From the NCBI RefSeq assembly GCF_012163135.1, contig NZ_JAAVUP010000001.1, forward strand, positions 620,001 to 684,000: a DNA stretch of 64,000 nt. The letters are read 5' to 3'. Source of the DNA: Neoroseomonas oryzicola. Its GTDB lineage: Bacteria; Pseudomonadota; Alphaproteobacteria; Acetobacterales; Acetobacteraceae. Positions 59,108 to 64,000 of this stretch are shown one piece after another; position 1 is the stretch's first letter; the number at the start of each line of letters is the position of its first letter. The notes under the pieces were generated by a model that was not told the DNA's origin, ran no database searches, and saw only the letters and a list, made by a program, of their open reading frames with translations. Made by a program: the position numbers and the translations under genes.

Positions 59108-60241
59108 ATGAGCGAAACGCCTGACATCAAGAAGGGCCTGGTTGGCGTCTATGCCGACGAGTCCTCGATCTCCAAGGTCATGCCGGAGACCAACTCCCTG
59201 ACCTACCGCGGCTATGCGGTGCAGGACCTCTGCGAGAACGCCTCCTTCGACGAGACGGCCTACCTGCTGTGGAACGGGGAGCTGCCGAGCCAGGCGCAAC
59301 TCGCGGCCTTCCAGGCGGAGGAGAAGGCGAATCGCGCGCTGAGCCCGGCGCTGCTGCGCGTCCTGCGCGAATTCCCCCGGGACGCGCATCCGATGGACGC
59401 GATCCGCACCGCGGTCTCCTTCATGGGGATGGAGGATCCCGAGACCGCCGACATCTCGGATGCCGCCCAGCGGCGCAAGGCGATGCGGCTGCTGGCGAAG
59501 ATCCCGGCCGCGGTCGCCGCGTCGAACCGGCTGTCGAAGGGGCTCGAGCCGATCGCGCCGGATGCCTCGCTCTCCTTCGGCGCCAACTTCTTCCACATGG
59601 TGTTCGGGAAGGTGCCGCAGCCAGAGGTGCTGAAGGCCTTCGACGTCTCGATGATCCTCTACGCCGAGCACACCTTCAACGCCTCGACCTTCACCGCCCG
59701 GACCATCTGCTCGACCATGGCGGACATGCACGGCGCGATCACCGGGGCGATCGCCGCGCTGAAGGGCCCGCTGCACGGCGGCGCCAATGAGGCGGTGATG
59801 CACATGCTGAAGGAGATCCCCTCCCCCGACGTCGCGGAGGCCTGGCTGCGGGAACGCTTCGACCACAAGGCGCTGGTGATGGGCTTCGGCCACCGGGTCT
59901 ACAAGACCGGCGACAGCCGCGTGCCGACCATGAAGAAGTATGCCGAGATCATGGCCGAGGTGGTGGGCGACAAGCGCTGGATGAACACTTCCGCCGTGCT
60001 GGCGCGGGTGATGCTGGCCGAGAAGAAGATCCACCCGAACCTCGATTTCCCGGCGGGGCCCGCCTACTACCTGATGGGCTTCGACATCCCGCTCTTCACG
60101 CCGATCTTCGTCTGCTCCCGCATCACAGGCTGGGCGGCGCATGTGCTCGAGCAGGCGGCCGACAACCGGCTGATCCGCCCGCTGTCCTTCTACACCGGCC
60201 TCGAGCAGCGGCCCGTCGTGCCGCTCGCGCAGCGCGGCTGA
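59108..60241 (+). CDS. prpC: 2-methylcitrate synthase/citrate synthase
   Basis: Condenses propionyl-CoA or acetyl-CoA with oxaloacetate. It has 377 residues, the short type II length of PrpC. Catalytic parts: PLHGGANEAVMHML (about 220), the second histidine in MGFGHRVYKTGDSRVP and the Asp in NLDFPAGPAYYLMG. The N-terminus KKGLVGVYADESSISKV is PrpC-like. GGGAG stands before the ATG at 59108; the open frame extends upstream into a GNAT remnant. A strong hairpin follows the stop. Confidence 0.93.
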   Translation: MSETPDIKKGLVGVYADESSISKVMPETNSLTYRGYAVQDLCENASFDETAYLLWNGELPSQAQLAAFQAEEKANRALSPALLRVLREFPRDAHPMDAIRTAVSFMGMEDPETADISDAAQRRKAMRLLAKIPAAVAASNRLSKGLEPIAPDASLSFGANFFHMVFGKVPQPEVLKAFDVSMILYAEHTFNASTFTARTICSTMADMHGAITGAIAALKGPLHGGANEAVMHMLKEIPSPDVAEAWLRERFDHKALVMGFGHRVYKTGDSRVPTMKKYAEIMAEVVGDKRWMNTSAVLARVMLAEKKIHPNLDFPAGPAYYLMGFDIPLFTPIFVCSRITGWAAHVLEQAADNRLIRPLSFYTGLEQRPVVPLAQRG

Positions 60242-60249
60242 GGCTGGAC

Positions 60250-60280
60250 GCTCCCGCCGCTCGTCGCGAGCGGCGGGAGC
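60250..60280 (+). terminator. Hairpin after prpC
   Basis: A perfect 14-bp stem, GCTCCCGCCGCTCG (60250-60263) with its complement (60267-60280), and a 3-base loop, 9 bases after the prpC stop. No T-tract follows, so it may act as a factor-dependent terminator or mRNA-protecting structure. Confidence 0.65.
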
Positions 60281-60870
60281 ATGCTTCGCACGGCGCGCGA
60301 CGCGCGCGCCGGATGCGCAAATCGCGACACGCACGACACATGCATCGCACCACGACGACGCCGACGCGCATTTTGCGCGCGTGCATGTGCGGATTCTGTT
60401 GACACGCAATATGCGCGTGCAGATAGCGTGACGTTGCGCGAATCATCTTGCGCGATTCGTCGGACACGCTCTCTCGCACGACGCTCCGCACGACAGAGTC
60501 GGAGCACCGCGCATCAGGACGATACCGGCGCATCGGCAGCGGTGGATCGCTGCAGCAGGGAAGGACGGTCCATGGACCGCAGGCTCACGGGAAGGACGGC
60601 GACTGACGCAGTTCTTCCGGCACCGCCCGACAGCGCGCACCACGCGCTGACCTTCGGCGGGAGAGAAGTCGGAGGTGGCGTGCGGCGGGGAAACACCGCG
60701 CTCTTCGCCCATTCCGGCACCTGCACCATGGAAGCCGCGACCAGGCCGGCATGGCGCGCGACGGGATCCGCGCGCCGACGGTCCGCCCGATCCCAACTGC
60801 TGTCCCCCCGGGTGCGGCGCCGCTGCGCACCGCCTCCGAATCACCGGAACGCACGGAGACACCACTCACC
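60281..60870. other. Gene-free stretch before the histone-like gene
   Basis: No convincing gene in about 590 bases. The first 250 bases are rich in alternating purine-pyrimidine steps (CGCGCG, TGCGCGCGTGCATGTGCG) and differ from the coding style of the neighbours. A TTGACA at 60399-60404 is the best -35 in the region, but its -10 partner (GATAGC 17 bases later) is weak. Short open frames here lack ribosome-binding sites and family resemblance. Confidence 0.5.
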
Positions 60871-61401
60871 ATGACCGACACGATCGAGACCGAAGAGGGC
60901 CTGCGCGCCCAGCCGATGGCGATGGCCGCGGCGAAGAAGAAGGCCCCGGCGAAGAAGAAGCCGGCTGCCAAGAAGCCCGCCGCGAAGAAGGCCGCCGCGA
61001 AGAAGCCGGCTGCCAAGAAGGCGGCTGCGAAGAAGAAGCCGGCCGCGAAGAAGGCCGCTCCGAAGAAGGCCGCCGCCAAGAAGGCTGCGCCGAAGAAGGC
61101 CGCCGCCAAGAAGGCCGCTCCGAAGAAGGCCGCTGCCAAGAAGGCCGCTCCGAAGAAGGCTGCCGCCAAGAAGCCGGCCGCGAAGAAGGCCGCTCCGAAG
61201 AAGGCCGCTGCCAAGAAGGCCGCTCCGAAGAAGGCTGCCGCCAAGAAGCCGGCTGCGAAGAAGGCCGCTCCGAAGAAGGCCGTCGTGAAGTCCGCCGCCC
61301 GCGTCGAGGCGGCGAAGAAGGCCGCCGCCACCCGCGCCGCGAAGCGCGCCGCCGCTGCTGCCGCGGCCGCCGCGCCCGCGCCGGAAACCCCGGCGAGCTG
61401 A
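60871..61401 (+). CDS. Lysine/alanine-rich histone H1-like protein
   Basis: A 176-residue protein. After a short acidic start ([19 protein letters not shown]) about 120 residues consist of [12 protein letters not shown]-type repeats, followed by an alanine/arginine-rich end ([15 protein letters not shown]). This is the composition of bacterial H1-like proteins (AlgP/HctB type), which bind DNA through lysines without a fixed fold. It could compact the nucleoid or act as a global regulator. GGAG lies 13 bases before the ATG, further than usual. Repeat number may vary between strains. Confidence 0.85.
   Translation: MTDTIETEEGLRAQPMAMAAAKKKAPAKKKPAAKKPAAKKAAAKKPAAKKAAAKKKPAAKKAAPKKAAAKKAAPKKAAAKKAAPKKAAAKKAAPKKAAAKKPAAKKAAPKKAAAKKAAPKKAAAKKPAAKKAAPKKAVVKSAARVEAAKKAAATRAAKRAAAAAAAAAPAPETPAS
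60935..61290. repeat. Tandem repeat inside the histone-like gene
   Basis: Imperfect tandem units of 15-30 bases, mostly variants of AAGAAGGCCGCTCCG and AAGAAGGCCGCCGCC, coding for [10 protein letters not shown] pentads. At least 20 pentad units are visible. Such repeats slip during replication, so copy number may vary. All six frames stay open through it. Confidence 0.85.
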
Positions 61402-61425
61402 TCCCAGCGCCGATCCCGGCGTTCG

Positions 61426-61460
61426 GGGGCGCCGTCCGCTCAGGCGGGCGGCGCCCCTTT
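61426..61460 (+). terminator. Terminator after the histone-like gene
   Basis: A 14-bp stem (61426-61439 with 61444-61457, one G-T wobble, 4-base loop) followed by TTT. It lies 24 bases after the histone-like stop and 18 bases before the GNAT start. Confidence 0.65.
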
Positions 61461-61477
61461 CGCTTCCAGGGCCTTCG

Positions 61478-61945
61478 ATGACCATCGCCATCGCGCCGCT
61501 GCCGCCCGAACGGCGGCACCTCCTCGCGCAGCTGATCGAGGCCTATGCCGCCGAGATGCGCGAGACGCTCGCCGGATCCCAGCCCGCGAGCGGGGCCGAG
61601 GCGGCCGCGATGCTCGCCGCCGATGCGCGCACCGAGGTGCTCGCTGCCAGCGACGCGGACGGCATCGTCGCCTTCGCCATCTTCTTCGACCTGCCCGAAG
61701 CGGTCTTCGCGCGGCGCTGCGGGGCGCTCGACGACCTTTTCGTCCGCCCGGACCGCCGCGGGCGGGGAATCGCGCGGCGGATGATCGACGCGCTGCTCGA
61801 GACCGGGCGCGCGCGCGGCTGGTCGCATCTGCGCTGGATCGTGCCCGAGGGCGACCGCGGGGCGATCGCGCTGTACGAACGCATCGCCGAGCGCGCGGAC
61901 TGGCGGTCCTACGTCATTCGCCTCGATCGGACGGCATCGCTCTGA
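61478..61945 (+). CDS. GNAT family N-acetyltransferase
   Basis: A 155-residue acetyltransferase. Motif A is LDDLFVRPDRRGRGIARRMIDAL (about 85-107), with the RGRGIA pyrophosphate loop for acetyl-CoA; IALYERIAERADW near 128-140 corresponds to the late NxxAxxfYe-type helix. Substrate unknown. It is separated from the histone-like gene by a terminator, so acetylation of that protein is only a loose possibility. Confidence 0.85.
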   Translation: MTIAIAPLPPERRHLLAQLIEAYAAEMRETLAGSQPASGAEAAAMLAADARTEVLAASDADGIVAFAIFFDLPEAVFARRCGALDDLFVRPDRRGRGIARRMIDALLETGRARGWSHLRWIVPEGDRGAIALYERIAERADWRSYVIRLDRTASL

Positions 61946-62027
61946 GAGGCGGCGTCGACGCGAGGGCAGGACACGGCCCGCGGATGCGTCCGGGCTGCGA
62001 GAGGGCGAAGGCCTGCCGCGCGCGGTG

Positions 62028-62906
62028 TCAGCGTGCTTCCCAATGGTCCCCGTCGCGCGCCGCGGCGCCCTCGGCGCCCAGCTTGATGAGGTGGGCGAGC
62101 AGGCTGCGCGCCGCCGCCGGCACCAGGCGCGGATCGAGCGCGGGGCCGTAGACCGGCGGGACGAGGTCCGTGGCCGTCGCACGCCCCGCAGCCCGCAGCG
62201 CGTCGAGCACCTTCGCCTCCCGCTCCAGCCGATGCGCCGCGAGCGCCGCGACGAAGGGCGCCGGTTCGGGCAGCGGCGCGCCGTGGCCCGGCAGGTAGAG
62301 CCGGTCGTCCCGCGCGGCGAGCCGCCCGAGCGAGCGCATGTAGGCCGCCATGTCGCCATCCGGCGGGCTGACCACGCTGGTCGACCAGGACATGACATGG
62401 TCGGCGCTGAACAGCACGCCCGTGCCCTCGAGCGCGAAGCACAGGTGGTTCGCGCAATGGCCCGGCGTGTGGATCGCGGTCAGGCGCCAGTCGTCGCCCT
62501 CGACGCCGGCGCCGTCCGCGAGCGTCACGTCGGGGTGGAAGGAATGGTCGCCGCCTTCCCCGCCCTGGTCCGGCGGTGTCATGTGCGGGCCGAAGCCGTA
62601 GGAACGCGCGCCGGTTGCGGCCTGCAGCGCCGCGACGCCGGGCGAGTGGTCGCGATGAGTGTGGGAGACGAGGATATGGGTGATCCGCTCGCCTTCCGTG
62701 GCGCGCAGGATCGCCGCGAGGTGGTCGGCATCCTCGGGTCCCGGGTCGAGCACGGCGACCGAACCGCCGGCACCGATGATCCAGGTGTTGGTGCCGCGCC
62801 AGGTGAAGGGGCCGGGATTGCCGCAGAGGAGGCGGCGGACGCCGGGCGCGACCTCGGCCGCGATGCCGACGGGCAGCGGGTCGTCCTTGAGGAAGGGGAT
62901 GCTCAC
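62028..62906 (-). CDS. MBL-fold metallo-hydrolase
   Basis: A 292-residue hydrolase of the LACTB2/glyoxalase II-like type. The metal motif is SHTHRDHSPG (HxHxDH), with further ligands in AIHTPGHCANHLCF and FSADHVMSWST, and YLPGHGAPLPEP near the end. A C-terminal winged helix follows. GTG start at 62906 overlaps the transporter stop (GTGA). Substrate unknown, perhaps a thioester or phosphodiester. Confidence 0.88.
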   Translation of the reverse strand: MSIPFLKDDPLPVGIAAEVAPGVRRLLCGNPGPFTWRGTNTWIIGAGGSVAVLDPGPEDADHLAAILRATEGERITHILVSHTHRDHSPGVAALQAATGARSYGFGPHMTPPDQGGEGGDHSFHPDVTLADGAGVEGDDWRLTAIHTPGHCANHLCFALEGTGVLFSADHVMSWSTSVVSPPDGDMAAYMRSLGRLAARDDRLYLPGHGAPLPEPAPFVAALAAHRLEREAKVLDALRAAGRATATDLVPPVYGPALDPRLVPAAARSLLAHLIKLGAEGAAARDGDHWEAR

Positions 62907-63811
62907 TGGTTCCTCCGCTGCCGCGACCGCACCAGTTCCCGGTGCAGGATGTACAACCCCGACACGACGATGAGGGCCGCGCCGGTGAGCGTGCTCCAGC
63001 CCGGCGCATCCGAGAAGACCACCCAGCCGATCGCGACCGACCACAGGATCGAGGTGTAGGAATAGGGCCCGAGCGCCGAGACCTGCGCCGAGGCATAGGC
63101 CTCGGTCAGCATCACCTGCGCCACGCCGCCGATCAGGCCCACCAGGACCAGCAGGCAGAACTGCCACAGGCTCGGCGTGGTCCAGATGAAGGGCAGCGCG
63201 ACCAGGCTGAAGGCGGTCATCAGCAAGGACTGCCACAGCACGATCGTCGCCGATGACTCCGTGGCCGACAGGCTGCGGACCAGCAGCGTCGTCATCGCCG
63301 ACCAGACCCCCTGCACGACCGCGACCACCATGCCGATCGCCATGGTCCGGTCGGGCATGGCGCCGGCCTGGAAGGCGCCCTCCCCCAGCGCGATCACCAG
63401 GATGCCGCCGAAGCCGACCAGCACGGCCGACCAGCGATGGATGCCGACCTTCTCCCCCAGGAAGGGGATCGACAGCAGGGTGACAAAAAGGGGCGTGGTG
63501 TAGGTCAGCGCCGTCTGCTCGGCGAGCGGCAGCACCGTCAGGGCATAGAAGGAACAGCCCTGGGCCATGGTGCCGGTGAAGGCGCGGACGACGTGCTGGG
63601 GGAAGCGCTTCGTCCGCAGCAGCCCCCAGTCCCGCCCCCGCGCCGCGATCACCACCATCACCGGCAGGGCGAAGGCGGAGCGGAAGAACATCGTCTCGAT
63701 GAAATGGATCTCGGGGGAGACCCCCTTGATGATCGCCGACATCACGGTGAACAGCGCCGTGGCGCCAAGCATCAGCAGGGCGCCGCGGCGGATGTCGTGT
63801 CGGAGCGGCAC
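62903..63811 (-). CDS. EamA/DMT family transporter
   Basis: A 302-residue protein with ten helices in two repeats (EamA domains, about 12-142 and 158-290). Segments FFRSAFALPVMVV and GLIGGVAQVMLTEAYASAQVSALGPYSYTSILW match the family. Export of amino acids or metabolites is usual. The GTG start shares one base with the stop of a second such gene upstream. Confidence 0.88.
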   Translation of the reverse strand: MPLRHDIRRGALLMLGATALFTVMSAIIKGVSPEIHFIETMFFRSAFALPVMVVIAARGRDWGLLRTKRFPQHVVRAFTGTMAQGCSFYALTVLPLAEQTALTYTTPLFVTLLSIPFLGEKVGIHRWSAVLVGFGGILVIALGEGAFQAGAMPDRTMAIGMVVAVVQGVWSAMTTLLVRSLSATESSATIVLWQSLLMTAFSLVALPFIWTTPSLWQFCLLVLVGLIGGVAQVMLTEAYASAQVSALGPYSYTSILWSVAIGWVVFSDAPGWSTLTGAALIVVSGLYILHRELVRSRQRRNQ

Positions 63812-64000
63812 TAGCCTGTTCCCGTCTCGCGGCGTTCCTGGGCGCGGCGCACCCTTTCGCGGTGCAGATTGTAGAGCCCCGCGGCGATCACGACGAGGGC
63901 GCCGGCAACGGTGGTCCAGGCGGGAAGCTCGCTCCAGATCAGGAAGCCCGCGACGCCGCCGATCAGCAGCGGGGAATACTCGTAGGGTGCGAGCGCCGAG
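63811..64000 (-). CDS. Second EamA/DMT transporter (partial, 5' part outside window)
   Basis: The C-terminal 62 codons of a transporter homologous to the preceding one. The end SALAPYEYSPLLIGGVAGFLIWSEL.. and VIAAGLYNLHRERVRRAQERR runs parallel to the end of the neighbouring protein (SALGPYSYTSILWSV and VVSGLYILHRELVRSRQRR). Stop codon TAG at 63813-63811. The pair arose by tandem duplication. Confidence 0.82.
   Translation of the reverse strand, partial: SALAPYEYSPLLIGGVAGFLIWSELPAWTTVAGALVVIAAGLYNLHRERVRRAQERRETGTG

Noticed and set aside
60935-61290. Possible CRISPR-like array
   Set aside because: The repeats are contiguous coding pentads without unique spacers, and no cas genes are present.
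60585-61331. Minus-strand open frame encoding a Phe/Ala-repeat protein
   Set aside because: It is the antisense reading of the KKAAP repeats; its composition is forced by the repeat, and the plus-strand frame has the known H1-like pattern.

Overview
The window is a high-GC, densely packed chromosomal segment from an alphaproteobacterium, most likely Rhodospirillales/Acetobacteraceae (Roseomonas-like). Supporting signs are the DUF1127 protein, the alphaproteobacterial flagellar proteins FliX, DUF6468 and MotE-like, an SOS box of the GAAC-N7-GAAC type in front of recA, a DksA variant with a single zinc-finger cysteine, and several Bug-type periplasmic binding proteins. The family assignment is inference; no rRNA, tRNA, phage, insertion sequence or CRISPR array was seen.

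Bases 1-3660: the 3' part of an FAD monooxygenase, a DUF1127 protein, an enoyl-CoA hydratase, and recA with a rho-independent terminator behind it and an SOS box in front. Bases 3652-25138 form a flagellar region: flgB-flgC-fliE-fliQ-fliR-flhB and a CckA-like hybrid kinase (minus), an 88-residue unknown-fliO-fliP (plus), fliL-fliM-DUF6468-motE-like-cheY-cheZ-TPR protein (minus), flgF-flgG-flgA-flgH (plus), fliX (minus) and flgI-flgJ-flgN-like (plus). Both the flgF and the flgI units have near-perfect sigma-54 (-24/-12) promoters. Polyamine genes speD-speE, an SRAP-domain gene and dksA are interspersed.

Bases 25142-35469: a possible glycosyltransferase, a permease split over two coupled genes, and a compact set with a RibD-type reductase, a BchC-like dehydrogenase, a pyruvoyl-tetrahydropterin-synthase homologue lacking its usual catalytic residues, a GT4 glycosyltransferase and a methyltransferase. 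I read this as a candidate pathway for a glycosylated, methylated pteridine- or deazapurine-like compound. It is followed by a cupin, the tetronate genes otnK and otnC, a small DUF4406-like protein and mgtC.

Bases 35603-56279 are metabolic: a Bug binding protein, a nitroreductase, an NTF2-like protein, a PiuC-type dioxygenase beside a secreted protein, a GlcD-like oxidase, a LysR regulator with a likely box in front of a divergent berberine-type oxidase and MFS exporter, methionine salvage (mtnA), and a hydantoin-type set: racemase, cyclic amidohydrolase, two D-carbamoylase homologues, a Bug binding protein, a GlcG-like protein and an NTF2-fused flavin monooxygenase.

Bases 56389-64000: a PEP mutase/phosphonopyruvate hydrolase-like lyase, prpD and a citrate/2-methylcitrate synthase that together resemble a 2-methylcitrate set with a non-canonical lyase; a GNAT remnant; a roughly 590-base gene-free stretch; a lysine/alanine-repeat histone H1-like protein; a GNAT acetyltransferase; an MBL-fold hydrolase; and two tandem EamA transporters, the second cut by the window edge.
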